64,000 bases of DNA from Paragonimus skrjabini miyazakii (taxonomy: Eukaryota > Platyhelminthes > Trematoda > Plagiorchiida > Troglotrematidae): positions 12,470 through 76,469 of the forward strand of contig JTDE01002001.1 of NCBI GenBank assembly GCA_014338405.1, given 5' to 3'. The position numbers and the translations under genes were made by a program. This document shows, one piece after another, positions 42,701 through 50,257 of the stretch. The notes under the pieces are model-generated. The model had not been told where the DNA came from. It was given only the letters and a program-made list of their open reading frames with translations, and searched no databases. Within the stretch, counting starts at the first letter, position 1, and every line of letters starts with the position of its first letter.

Positions 42701-44674
42701 TTCTGAAAGAATATTCCGTTGGTCCCTTTTTTACATTATCGGCTGCAGTTTTGTACTAGAAGTGATAAGCTCTATTTAACTATCATTATGTAGAATTTGA
42801 TCTCAGTCAGTGGATTATTGAGGGGGGGGTGAATATTTGTGGTTAGACAGACTCAAAGTCACTGATGTCTATCTCGGAAACCTGAAGCACCAACAGGCTT
42901 CAAGTGAAAAGGTTTCGATTCTCTATATCACGGTTGAAATATGCAGAATGTTAGAATGTCCGTCCTGGTAAGCCCGAACACGTCCTGATTAAAAGTCAAG
43001 TGGGAAAGAAAATATTCAATCAACTACGGTCATGACAAGTGTAAGCTCACATCAAGTTGTTCGTGATACTGTTAATAAAATAGTCAGGGTATTTACTCGA
43101 GATCCACTCCAATATTTCGTGCAATATGTGGATCGACATATTGCACTCCTTTTAGAACACCCTAGGAGATGTCTAGATAGCGTGAACTGTGTACACAGTA
43201 ATTGAAAGGTGCTTCGCTATTTCTGAACTATTCAGCGGCATATGACTGAACTGTAGCACAAAGTGATTAAATAAAATGCGTAATTTGAACGTAGCAAGGT
43301 ACTCATCTGACTGTTGAGACCCATTCCCACCCAACTTGAGCCCGTAGACTAATAAACAACATTAGGAATAGTGCACAATTAGCTTTGTCTACAATCTGCT
43401 GTCATGCATGATTAACCGACAAACTTCCAGAAGAGTGCAGACTAAAATCACTTAGCGCATTTTGAGTTCAAATTGCTGATTCAAAAGCCATGTACGGCGT
43501 TCAGGCTAACCAAAAATGAATTAACTCTTCTCAGTTTCTCCGACTTACAGTGAACTCTAAACGATTCCTTGATACCGAAGAATACACAGTAAATTAGGAA
43601 ACAATCCGACGTTTTTGAACAACAGGCTGCAAAATATCTAATAGAATACGTGCCCCATTACGCATTGTGCAATAGGCGCGTCTGTAGCGTCTTGTACAGC
43701 ATTTTGTGTTACATAATTCTCGTTGTTCTTCGCACTTTTCACCTTCTTCAAACTCACATGTACACTCGTTCAAATCATGTGAGTCGATTCAATGATCAAT
43801 ACAAAATATTGGTTTCCAAGGTCGCGAGCCCTGTGTTCTCTCTCTGCGTTCAGTGTCGCGTGCGCTCAGATTTTTTGGAGAGTTAACGGCTAACGGAATC
43901 CACATTTATTTCAGCACATTTGCAAACTCATCGGTCGTCGGAATTATCTTCGTTGTGACCTCTAAAATTACCTGGGAGCTATACAACGGATCGTATCTAC
44001 TGGATACGTCATTCAGTGTGGTGGAACTCTAAACGACGCACCTTCACGAACTACTGTGAGTCAGTTGTTTCCGCTTTTTATCACTATTTGGATTTCGTGT
44101 TAACACTTGAACTGAATATAGCGTTTAGATCCACTACACGTCCCTTGAATCGCGATTCCACCAATGTGAATGAATTTTCTCACTGGTATGTTTATCGCAT
44201 CTTCACTTCACCGCCTTGAAAGTACCTATGCAACTTACTGCGTTCAAAATCTACTACCGTCTGACTATGCCAATACATGTATAGTTAAGCTAACCATAGG
44301 TAGACAAAATATTTCATCAGAGCAAACACTCCTACATGTCTCCAGGATATCACGAAACTTTATCGATATATAACTCGGAAGAAACAAAATTACGATATTC
44401 GTTGCTTCTTCACTGTGAAAATATAGAAATTCCAAGCGGAAAATCACTAACCTCTGTTTGCAACCATCAGCTTCTTTATGACCTTTTTTGCCTTTTTCGT
44501 TTCCGTTTGGACACTCCGATATAAAATTGGCGAGTGCCTTTGCCATTTGCAAAATGTGGGTACGAAACGTCGAGCACCGAGTAATTTGCAACTCATATTC
44601 GAACGAAAACGGACAGAATTTTCAAAACACGCGGAATTTATACAATTCAAGGACGGCAAAAATATTCGGAGCAT
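3500..44674 (-). CDS. PC: Pyruvate carboxylase, exons 1-14 (C-terminal part beyond left edge)
   Basis: Biotin-dependent enzyme that carboxylates pyruvate to oxaloacetate in the mitochondrial matrix (anaplerosis, gluconeogenesis). Fourteen exons, all with GT donors and AG acceptors, join in one frame into about 773 residues. Order: basic leader (about 1-65), biotin carboxylase starting at LMVANRGEIAIRVFRA, ATP-grasp loop GGGGRGM (227-233), ERDCSVQRRHQK, the catalytic-Arg motif EVNARLQVEHT (Arg358), linker, then carboxyltransferase with LLLMDTTMRDAHQS (metal-binding Asp596) and IKDMAG (Lys770, the residue carbamylated in known enzymes). The usual length is about 1180 residues, so the rest of carboxyltransferase and the biotin carrier domain must lie left of position 1; I searched 1-3499 for HTHDTSG-like coding and found none. 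No lesion was seen in any exon. An in-frame stop directly precedes the first ATG. Identity is near certain; exon 12's acceptor is the only ambiguous junction. Confidence 0.97.
3751..8850 (-). other. PC intron 13 (5.1 kb)
   Basis: Only short open frames (66 codons or fewer after 4.6 kb, 95 near 4232), none resembling a known protein. No repeat, tRNA or mobile-element protein was recognised. Confidence 0.75.
8851..9007 (-). CDS. PC: PC exon 13: carboxyltransferase barrel
   Basis: Acceptor CTTTGCAG, donor AA|GTGAGT (phase 2). Encodes ATFDVTMRFLHECPWERLEC, then LMPNIPFQMLLRGANAVGYK and NYPDNVVQ. FQMLLRGxNAVGY includes residues that line the pyruvate site in known structures. Confidence 0.96.
9008..15131 (-). 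other. PC intron 12 (6.1 kb)
   Basis: Contains a sense-opposite Penelope-like fragment at 9.4-10.25 kb (separate entry). A 77-codon minus-strand open frame at 11236-11469 and an 82-codon plus frame at 13354-13602 are unrecognised. The remainder shows nothing. Confidence 0.75.
9425..10250 (+). mobile_element. Penelope-like element fragment (RT end plus GIY-YIG endonuclease), decayed
   Basis: Three successive pieces read as a Penelope-like protein with frame breaks. First, HNVGDILIFIG then LTTIHPKLFSYYKVESNNN, equivalent to the YVDD catalytic strand and the following LNxxHPxIxFTxExExN block; the YVDD site is degraded. Second, LFNGDHLAGDIMYKLK, the post-RT linker. Third, VSSITEHIMTTGHKVD, the GIY-YIG endonuclease, ending ...TPW followed by a stop, as these proteins usually end. 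An internal TAG at 10218 and other breaks make it a pseudogene. It lies antisense to the host gene in intron 12. Confidence 0.7.
15132..15350 (-). CDS. PC: PC exon 12: start of carboxyltransferase domain
   Basis: Donor GGAG|GTATGT. Encodes GWRNVLIESGPAGFAKAVRR, LLLMDTTMRDAHQSLLATRV and FFSMENWGG, the carboxyltransferase opening with the metal-binding Asp of MDTTMRDAHQS. Two acceptors six bases apart (GCAG at 15357 and GTAG at 15351) both keep frame; the inner one, used here, aligns without a gap to the vertebrate linker, the outer adds two residues (exon then starts at 15356). Confidence 0.94.
15357..16192 (-). other. PC intron 11 (0.84 kb)
   Basis: No coding, repeat or RNA signal recognised apart from the tandem acceptor at its 3' end. 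Confidence 0.75.
16193..16282 (-). CDS. PC: PC exon 11: short interdomain linker exon
   Basis: Acceptor TTTCTAG, donor ATCG|GTGAGT. Encodes NVMVNGPSTQ then a Pro-rich tail DPPIPPTPI (29 full codons). The VMVNGP core identifies it; the rest is the variable linker between biotin carboxylase and carboxyltransferase that forms part of the allosteric region in known structures. Confidence 0.92.
16776..17121. repeat. GC-rich tandem duplication, period 173
   Basis: CCGTTGGTCCGAT recurs at 16776 and 16949, and GTTGGAAT at about 16890 and 17063, both at a spacing of 173 bases; intermediate blocks also align. The stretch from about 16680 to 17090 is far richer in CG dinucleotides than its surroundings. 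Overlapping open frames on both strands (up to 114 codons) resemble nothing known. Confidence 0.6.
20337..20785 (+). other. Unassigned open frames in PC intron 10
   Basis: Two overlapping frames of 99 and 91 codons. The second contains CIFTDSGGYGQMHSSAVGWA, faintly like the first strand of an RNase H fold (TDG...GWA), but without the remaining catalytic residues. No neighbouring element protein was found. Chance is the more likely explanation. Confidence 0.2.
21297..21340 (+). repeat. Short dispersed repeat
   Basis: GAGTAGTAGAGGATTTTGG followed by TTTTCATATAGGTAG here recurs at 32358-32390 with few changes; 2941-2967 shares the first half (ACTGGTGAGTAGTAGGGGAT). All three are in the same orientation. 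Family unknown. Confidence 0.45.
21399..21543 (-). CDS. PC: PC exon 10: linker after biotin carboxylase
   Basis: Acceptor GATTTTAG, donor ATCG|GTAAGT (phase 1). Encodes TNIPFLVNVFNHKSFLTGAV then DTYFIDEHPELFEL and ends KKRAQHLLHYI, matching TNIxFLxNVL...GxVDTxFIDExPELF of pyruvate carboxylases. Confidence 0.95.
22773..22975. repeat. Hairpin repeat with 85-bp arms (MITE-like)
   Basis: Arms 22773-22857 and 22891-22975 are inverted copies with only a couple of mismatches (for example ACAACGTTATG versus ACAATGTTATG) and no net indel, separated by 33 bases. The ends read TTATTGATAAATGGATTG. No protein is encoded, so a short non-autonomous foldback or MITE-like element is the best reading. Confidence 0.8.
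23395..23461 (+). repeat. Diverged second copy of the 181-262 repeat
   Basis: Shares AAGCTCGTTTT, a GTTATT-like block, CATCAG and GCTAA with TACA in the same order and orientation as 220-262. The left half of the stem is absent. Confidence 0.5.
23502..23601. other. Assembly gap (100 N)
   Basis: Fixed-length N run in PC intron 9. The flanks carry GCAGACT and its inverse AGTCTGC rather than a direct overlap. Confidence 0.97.
24057..24239 (-). CDS. PC: PC exon 9: end of biotin carboxylase domain
   Basis: Acceptor CATGACAG, donor AAA|GTGAGA; 61 codons, phase 0. Begins VFRAGEGMGIRLDSASSFAG, continues with AVISPYYDSLLVKVVA, and ends ALREFRIHGVK, the standard C-terminal end of the domain. Confidence 0.96.
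26430..27381 (+). mobile_element. RTE-like LINE 3' end, decayed
   Basis: Plus-strand pieces follow the C-terminal part of trematode LINE polymerases: LGSCISSGGGDVGNEIEARI, SRVYQTTVKAVLLYGSET, LQMFDHRCLRSIACIGW, SNEEVRKRVFG, then after a shift MKSFTKGLGTVDRVRLPG and QSRWLETLGNMAVN. Frameshifts and stops (for example TAA at 26475) make it inactive. It terminates in a TGA-repeat tract (27366-27381), typical of RTE elements that lack poly(A). It is antisense to the host gene in intron 8. Confidence 0.8.
28080..28150 (-). mobile_element. Possible tRNA-like SINE fragment
   Basis: GGTTCGAATCCC (complement of 28091-28102) is a good B box followed by AGCCACTT, similar to the one at 1719. The A box is not convincing. 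Confidence 0.3.
32350..32390 (+). repeat. Short dispersed repeat, second copy
   Basis: TTACTGGTGAGTAGTAAAGG then ATTTTGATTTTTATGTAG, matching 21297-21340. Confidence 0.45.
33530..33692 (-). CDS. PC: PC exon 8: biotin carboxylase C-terminal lobe
   Basis: Acceptor CATTCAG, donor GAT|GTAAGT. Encodes VDLVRSQIRVAEGYSLKDLG through AIQCRVTTEDPGKNFQPDSG and RID. AIQCRVTTEDP is diagnostic for biotin carboxylase. It is followed by the largest intron of the gene (9.3 kb). Confidence 0.96.
33693..34420 (-). other. PC intron 7 (0.73 kb)
   Basis: AT-rich; no feature recognised beyond its splice sites. Confidence 0.75.
34421..34537 (-). CDS. PC: PC exon 7: catalytic Arg motif
   Basis: Acceptor TCTAATAG, donor GG|GTATGT. 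Encodes YESAGTVEFLYDQVSGKYYF then IEVNARLQVEHTVSEEIT. The EVNARLQVEH motif includes the catalytic Arg (358 here) and the metal-binding Glu/Asn. Confidence 0.96.
34538..38324 (-). other. PC intron 6 (3.8 kb)
   Basis: A 75-codon plus-strand open frame at 37763-37990 is unrecognised. No repeat or element protein identified. Confidence 0.75.
38325..38481 (-). CDS. PC: PC exon 6: biotin carboxylase core
   Basis: Acceptor GGTTTAG, donor GG|GTACGT (phase 2). Encodes DKYGDVVHLFERDCSVQRRH and QKVIEIAPAPHLDP, ending AKFV plus two bases of Gly332. The phase-2 donor was chosen because exon 7 opens with a single base before TAC GAA, which restores VGYESAG. Confidence 0.95.
38482..39085 (-). other. PC intron 5 (0.6 kb)
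   Basis: No feature recognised beyond splice sites. Confidence 0.75.
39086..39203 (-). CDS. PC: PC exon 5: ATP-grasp segment
   Basis: Acceptor TTTACAG, donor CTAG|GTGGGT; residues 241-279 plus one base. Encodes SEAKAAFGDGAMFIEKFIER then PRHIEVQIL, the conserved EKFIExPRHIEVQ motif whose Glu and His contact ATP and bicarbonate in known structures. Confidence 0.95.
39204..39542 (-). other. PC intron 4 (0.34 kb)
   Basis: AT-rich; no feature recognised. Intron 3 (39681-39885, 205 bases) is equally featureless. Confidence 0.75.
39543..39680 (-). CDS. PC: PC exon 4: ATP-grasp glycine loop
   Basis: Acceptor ATTTCAG, donor AAA|GTAAGC; 46 codons, phase 0 on both sides. Begins VVPGSPGPIRTVEEA and carries LKAAFGGGGRGMRVV, the nucleotide-binding Lys and glycine-rich loop of biotin carboxylase (residues 223-235). 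Confidence 0.96.
39886..40169 (-). CDS. PC: PC exon 3: biotin carboxylase, interrupted by an N gap
   Basis: Acceptor ATACAG|AAA, donor TCG|GTAAGT. Encodes KHDVDAIHPGYGFLSERADF and, past 100 N, FIGPPSKIVHKMGDKVEARQ. The ten bases AAAGCAATAT occur at both edges of the N run. Collapsing that overlap restores a continuous 58-codon exon in phase 0 on both sides, so no coding sequence seems to be missing. The exon ends in DAKIS where most homologues have AAGVP. Confidence 0.95.
39978..40077. other. Assembly gap (100 N) inside PC exon 3, probably artificial
   Basis: The flanks share the ten bases AAAGCAATAT in direct orientation. Removing the Ns and one copy yields an uninterrupted frame (EDADIAFIGPP) that matches the family. 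Confidence 0.9.
40170..40686 (-). other. PC intron 2 (0.52 kb)
   Basis: No feature recognised beyond splice sites. Confidence 0.75.
40687..40871 (-). CDS. PC: PC exon 2: biotin carboxylase N-terminal lobe
   Basis: Acceptor AACACAG, donor AAA|GTGAGT. Encodes EIAIRVFRACSEMG through EIIEIAK (residues 76-136), matching the conserved EIAIRVFRA...VAIYSEQD...HRQKADE stretch of biotin carboxylases. Enters in phase 1 (completing Gly75) and leaves in phase 0. Confidence 0.96.
40872..44451 (-). other. PC intron 1 (3.6 kb)
   Basis: Holds the left arm of the 457-bp inverted repeat (43682-44138) and a G8 run at 42822-42829. From 40.9 to 43.6 kb nothing is recognised. Confidence 0.75.
43682..44138 (+). 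repeat. 457-bp inverted repeat, left arm
   Basis: Reverse complement of 47942-48398 with no net indel over the full length (paired coordinates sum to 92080 at both ends) and about ten or fewer substitutions. Lies within PC intron 1. The open frame that crosses the right arm is cut off here at the outer boundary. Confidence 0.9.
44452..44674 (-). CDS. PC: PC exon 1: start codon, mitochondrial leader, first biotin carboxylase strand
   Basis: Begins at an ATG immediately preceded by an in-frame TAA and ends ...KKLMVANRG at donor AG|GTTAGT (phase 1). The 74 codons are rich in Arg, Lys, Ser and aromatic residues with few acids up to about residue 57, as in a mitochondrial targeting peptide. A second Met at residue 27 (MSCKLLGARRF) would also leave a basic leader, so the start is not fully settled. 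An extra 5' noncoding exon cannot be excluded. Confidence 0.92.
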
Positions 44675-45989
44675 TTAAACATATAAGTGGTTCGCACAAT
44701 GCAGTATTGTTTTGTGAGGCAAGAGGTTGTTCGAGATTGTAACTTAGCCAGGTTAAAAGGTTTTCGGAGAAAACCTTATTCGCTGCTATCGTTTCAAAAG
44801 AAAAACGTTTGAAAGTTATAGATTTTAACAATTAATGCATGTGAAGGAGGTCAAAGGATAAAGGTGCTCAGATCTGACCGATTCTACACTACCGTTTGAT
44901 ATTGAGGAAGCTTTTACTGAATTGTCGAATCACGCGTAACCCAGTGTGACGTGAGTCCCTAACGAACGGCTTAATCCTCAATCCACTACGTTATTCGGCT
45001 TCCGACTGAGTGATACATTCGCGCATTTCATCGCTTGCAAAGAGACTTAAATCGTCTATCCAACGCTTAGTCGTACTGAATCCAATTTTCAGTGCACTGG
45101 GACACTGACATTTCAAACTTTTGAGCCATCAGTGTTGAGAAGAAGGTGAGTATCAATACTGTTCCACAGGTCGTAGATGTAATTTGGAAACGAAGGAGTT
45201 CCAAGCGCTGACCTCCGAGGAATTTTTGCAGGTGGTCTTTCAAAAAATGGTAGTTGAAACAGTTGTCAGCGTGGTCGTCACGTGGTTCAAGCCGGGCCAG
45301 CAGTCCTACTGCTTTCGTTACTAAATGACCAATTGACTGACAACATTTAGTGACCAAAGTCAGTGGTTATATTTTGCAATTCATTTTTGTACGTTTTTAC
45401 ACATGCCGCTTTGCAAACTGCATCTGTACACTTGCTTGCTAGCATCGCCAACATTCTTGAATTCGATCGGCAACAAGAGTAAACCGGGACTACTGTGCAT
45501 CGTCCCTGTCTTCTTCATTTATGCAGATTTTTGGACTGGTGTAGTAAGTGCACAGTGAAATATTTTAGCTCAGTGTAACTGCTGATTCTCCGACTCTCAA
45601 CGTTACTCATCTCACGCATCGTCTGGAATTGTCTATCGAACAATTTCTGAAACTACTCTCGGACGCTGTCCTGCTCTCATGCGGTGGCTTATTCACTTCA
45701 ACCGATCTTGACTTTTCAGTGGATCGTTCCATAATTATTGCTGCGACTACCGTTTTGTTTGTACGCATACCTACTGTACCTATTTTGGTGTTACCATATT
45801 TTGGTCATTTTTATCATTTGATTGATTAAACCACTACACATTGGGTTAGCAGGCACGCTGACCGAAAACTACGGTAGTGTTCTGCTGTGCACAACCAGAG
45901 ATAACTAATGGCCAAAAGGCCATCCCATCCATAAATTATACCACAGTGCTTCAAATCCTTAAATTTCAGCGTCGCTTACGTGGAACGTG
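44675..45989. other. PC upstream region (5' UTR/promoter expected), nothing identified
   Basis: Must include the untranslated leader and probably the promoter of PC, but I see no TATA-type or other element I can defend. A 96-codon minus-strand frame (45067-45357) is unrecognised. Confidence 0.6.
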
Positions 45990-47935
45990 AATTATTGGGT
46001 CTAGCTTTGAGGAAGTCCCAGGTTTTAATGCTACCGCATTGATTTTACCAAAAATTGTGCACAGGTCTTGTCGCAGCCAACGATCACACAGGTTTCCGTG
46101 CTTCTAGTGGTAGGGAATTTTCGAATGAGTGCTAAACGTACGCGATAGCTTCAATATTCAAGTCGTGCAATCGTGATGCCCATCAAACCTACCTGCCAGT
46201 GGCCATTGATCTGCAAGGTTATGGAAAACCAGACTGACGACCCTATACGAGACTTCATCGAGCGTGTCCGACATCTAGATTCATCTCAACATGGTTTTCA
46301 TGAAATGGTTTCATGCCAGAAATATCTCGTGGAGGCAGTGGATACGTGCACGATTGCCACGAGCGATACCACTCCATTGAATGATGTTTTCTTTGACAAC
46401 TTAATGAAACTCGACAGCACAAAACATTATATCTTTATAAACAAACTCTGGGGGCCAAGCTTCCAAAATTATCTAAAGAGTGACTTCAGAAATGGATGCT
46501 GGACTGTTAACCCCGGATGTCTAGTGAATCTGCGAGCGATACGCTTAGTTTACTCGCGACATCTGTCGGCAGGCCGGATAAAGTAGTCTCGCCTGTAATG
46601 AAACGAGCGTCTGTAAAATCTGAGATCGCTGAGTAACCGAATCGGAGCCGAAGGGAAACACGGTCATATTGGCGAGCTTCTTATTAATAGACCGCTAAGG
46701 TACAAGAAAAATATGAAAACCAAACGGAAGAACATTAACAACAAGCCTCGACATTGAATCCACCGAATTTACAAATTGCGAGATGAGAGATTTACATGAA
46801 CACGGCTAAACGCAACGGTCACGTAGTGGTGGAAAGAACAAGCGCATGTAAAACCAGGGTGCAGATAAACAAAGATACAGAACTGGGGAGTAGGGACAAA
46901 CAAACCGCGCGGGCATAGGTTTCAACAAACAAACAATATCAAACCTCAGTGATATATCGAGACCAACGTTCATGAAGTGAATGATTTATCGCGCTTAATT
47001 CGAATGATCGAGTGAGTCCTTGAATGGAGGACTAACAACCATTACCAAGAAGATTTCAAATGTAGGTAGTAGTAGGAGCAGTGTGAATGGAATAAATAAC
47101 GTTAGTGACCGTGGTCATTGGCTTCCCATCAAACATATAACAGACGTCAAACGCAGCGCATGCAGTCACTTCAGCAAAGCGGCACTTCCCAGGCATGTAT
47201 CGACAAAGACCTCTAATTTAACATGGCAAAATCTACCCAGTTGTCTCGAAGTTCAATTATTGATCTCTTAGTTTTGACCCCATTAATAAGTGATTGGTTT
47301 GCCAAATTTTGAAATACTGTTGAATGCGGATGACAGAAGCTGCCGGGATATTGACACTATACGGGATAAAGAGGTATCACAAGGTGAGTTCAATGCCCTG
47401 TCTCGGTAGATCGTTCAAAATGTTATAACGTTCGAAATCCCAAAATGCAAAGTCTTGTGAATTGGAAATAAATTTGTCATCATTGAACAACTTCATGACA
47501 CCAAGCTAAGGGTTGCAACTAACTAGGCTAACTTACCTACCACTGACGCTGGTGATTTATCGTTCTCTAAATGCACTGAACTGAATACAACTGTCCTCAG
47601 ACTCACTTATAAGGCAAACTTGTTTGGAGGCTAGCAAATCAATTTTCTACAGAGACCTATACTCGCCCCCCAGATAAAACTGAATACATACGACCGTACT
47701 CTATTATGAAAGCGAGACATTACTATGATAAGAAAGGTTTGAAACGGGGTCAAAAGGCATGCGGGCAGACCGTTTCAAAAATCGTATTTGGCCGAACATG
47801 TTCAAGCTTGAATCTTGACGATCCATCAAATATATAGTCTTTTTCTGAAAGATTATCCATAAGGAGTTTCGCCAAAATCGGCACAAGTTCACAGAGCCCC
47901 TACGTACAGCCTGAGCCATTATTCAGTGTAATTTA
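45990..47935 (+). mobile_element. CR1-like LINE reverse transcriptase, decayed
   Basis: Pieces in order: ICKVMENQTDDPIRDFIE, RVRHLDSSQHGFHEMVSC, NDVFFDNLMKLDS and FINKLWG (fingers and the VxFxDFxKAFD strand, with the catalytic Asp region altered), then after about 700 bases ILLNADDRSCRDIDTIRD (the YADD motif as NADD), FEIPKCKVL, and a thumb-like tail to about 47930. Stops and frameshifts throughout. The gap between the halves may be an insertion. The 3' end abuts the inverted repeat at 47942. Confidence 0.7.
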
Positions 47936-47941
47936 TTGGCT

Positions 47942-48398
47942 TGTAGTGGATCTAAACGCTATATTCAGTTCAAGTGTTAACACGAAATCCAAATAGTGAT
48001 AAAAAGCGGAAACAACTGACTCACAGTAGTTCGTGAAGGTGCGTCGTTTAGAGTTCCACCACACTGAATGACGTATCCGGTAGATACGATCCGTTGTATA
48101 GCTCCCAGGTAATTTTAGAGGTCACAACGAAGATAATTCCGACGACCGATGAGTTTGCAAATGTGCTGAAATAAATGTGGATTCCGTTAGCCGTTAACTC
48201 TCCAAAAAATCTGAGCGCACGCGACACTGAACGCAGAGAGAGAACACAGGGCTCGCGACCTTGGAAACCAATATTTTGTATTGATCAATGAATTGACTCA
48301 CATGATTTGAACGAGTGTACATGTGAGTTTGAAGAAGGTGAAAAGTGCGAAGAACAACGAGAATTATGCAACGCAAAATGCTGTACAAGACGCTACAG
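47942..48398 (-). repeat. 457-bp inverted repeat, right arm
   Basis: Partner of 43682-44138. Its inner end directly adjoins the decayed CR1-like LINE, and its outer end lies inside the Cys-rich open frame that continues to 48648. This makes the right arm the likelier source copy. Confidence 0.9.
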
Positions 48399-48648
48399 GC
48401 TTAATTGTCGGATGAAAGCAAAATTGGAACAACGGCAACAACAATACGTAAATAAAATTGAATATACACGAATACTAAAACAATATAGCAGACTGCACTT
48501 ATTAAAATCCGAGGGTACCGTGGAAATGTTTTGGATTGCTGCAAATCGGGAACCAAAACAGTGGAAACCTGCAAATTGTGACAGAAAGGCGAGTTTATGG
48601 CTGCGTGTAATCGACAGAAGGTATATATCTCTGTTATCCGTCAGTTAA
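48292..48648 (+). CDS. Unassigned Cys/Lys/Arg-rich open frame, possible exon
   Basis: Open from a stop at 48289-48291 to 48648 with no initiating Met in its first half, so if expressed it would be an exon. It reads CTCEFEEGEKCEEQRELCN, CCTRRYRLNCRMKAK and an Arg/Lys/Gln-rich, helix-prone stretch, then ASLWLRVIDRR, followed by a possible donor AG|GTATAT. The first 107 bases lie in the inverted repeat and are duplicated at 43682-43788. I do not recognise the family; a transposon-encoded protein is possible. Confidence 0.35.
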   Translation: MDSHDLNECTCEFEEGEKCEEQRELCNAKCCTRRYRLNCRMKAKLEQRQQQYVNKIEYTRILKQYSRLHLLKSEGTVEMFWIAANREPKQWKPANCDRKASLWLRVIDRRYISLLSVS

Positions 48649-49157
48649 AAAATTTTCTTTTACCACCAATGTTGTTGTAATTTTGTGGAATTTTCGGTTT
48701 ATTAAAATCTAGAATTCTGTAGCTACGGCATCATTTTGTTTTAATCCTCCGAAAAAGTAAGCTAAGATTGTGAGGAAGTTCAGTGGCATGGGGATTGATG
48801 AAAAAGATAACCAAGTTTCATACCATGTTATTTCGGAAAATTGATGGTAGAATATAATGAAAAGAGATCTCATACATGTGGAAGCATGTGGTTTTACTAA
48901 AATTTGAATGTGATAAACCAGGAAAACGTTATTATTTTTCCGTCGGACGAAACACTGTTAAAACATGGGGACTAAGCTATTCATAAGGCAATTACCTGTT
49001 TTTTCGAGAATCGGTTCGAAGGTCGTTCAAAATGCACAACGGCCATTTTGGCGCGAATCTTCGTTTTTTAAATAATTTTGCACATTTTAAAATCGAATTT
49101 TCATTCAAAGTACCTACAGTATATCAATGGTAAATAAACAGCGTTAATGGGAAAGTT
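48649..49157. other. Interval between two Cys-rich frames
   Basis: AT-rich. No open frame or repeat recognised. It could be an intron if the flanking frames belong together. Confidence 0.5.
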
Positions 49158-49543
49158 GAAATACACCGATCAAGTGCCAAGAGTATTGGTTCGGTGACGA
49201 AAAATGTTTCCATCATTTTCATGAAACTAACCCACTATTGGCGTTAATTGGCTTTTGTAAGCCTGATAAATGTGCTTGTCGCAATTTTCAAGACGGAATT
49301 TGTCATCTTATGATTCGAGAGCGTTTAACGTTGCGGCCTTTTGAAGACATGGCCCAAATGGAAATATACGACCACACAAAGTTTGCATTGAATTTCAACA
49401 AGAATAACGACGTATTTGATGGTGGAACATGTATGGTAATGTTTTCAGCTTCCTTATCTATACGATATTTATACTATTTCTCCTGGTTTGTGAGATTTCA
49501 GGTAGATGATGGTAGACGAAACGTTGCTCCTAGAAATGGTTGA
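49158..49543 (+). CDS. Unassigned Cys/His-rich open frame with a candidate 66-base intron
   Basis: Opens after TGA at 49155 and contains CQEYWFGDEKCFHHFHETNP, then FCKPDKCACRNFQDGICHLM: a C-x9-C-x-HH-x-H ... C-x4-C-x-C-x7-C-H pattern that could bind zinc. An ATG|GTAATG donor (49435) and TTTCAG acceptor (49501) would join GGTCM to VDDGRRNVAPRNG and a stop in phase 0; the intron itself is also open (22 codons). No ATG precedes the Cys-rich part, so further 5' exons would be needed. Family unknown. Confidence 0.35.
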
Positions 49544-49964
49544 AAAGGACGCTATGATCTGATGGTTTCCATCACCGGTGTATATGGATCGGCGTAGGAA
49601 AAGGGCGTCATGTCCCATAGTATCACTGAGAATCTTCAGGAGTAAATTTTAATCACTCTGCTGCATCGTTTCAACTGGATTGTTGTCGCGTGTCGTTCAT
49701 ACGAAACAATATGCGGGAATAGATGAACTCAATCTGCCTGCCGAACACCGGTAAGTATAACTCTCAGCCAATCACAACTTGATGTTTAGAACTCCAAGTA
49801 TCTATCGTGGTGCAGAAGAATATCACAATCAAAGTGATACTCAACGGAATCGAAAATGATGATGAGTATGAACCTCAAACGCTTCAAATACACGTTTCCC
49901 ACACTTATCGCTTGTGTTCGTTCTCCATGTTCTTCACGGAAATCTTTTGGAAAAAACAGCTAAA

Positions 49965-50235
49965 AGTGTGAACGCATACTGCATTCTCGGACATTGCTCA
50001 TAGCCTAAGTGAATCAGGTTGAAGCATCTAATACTGTGAACGCATACTGGATACCCGTACGTTCTTCATAGCTTGAGTGAATCAAGTTGAAGCATCTACA
50101 ACTGTTGATGCCTACTAGATACGTGGACCTAGTTCATAGCTTAAGTCAATCAGGTGAAGCTTCTACTAGTGTGAACGCGTAGTGCATTCTCGGACGTTGT
50201 TCACAGCTTGAGTGAATTAAGCTGATGCGTCTACT
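49965..50235. repeat. Four tandem 68-bp repeats
   Basis: Units begin at 49965, 50033, 50101 and 50168 (68, 68, 67 and 68 bases), each with a GTGAACGCATACT-like start, a TTCATAGCTTGAGTGAATCA-like middle and GAAGCATCTA end. They lie just 3' of the minus-strand Mutator-like fragment and could be its subterminal repeats. Confidence 0.85.
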
Positions 50236-50257
50236 ACGTAGCGAAGCATACTTCTCA

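Noticed and set aside
42822..42829. G8 tract as a G-quadruplex or regulatory site
   Set aside because: A single run without further G runs nearby.
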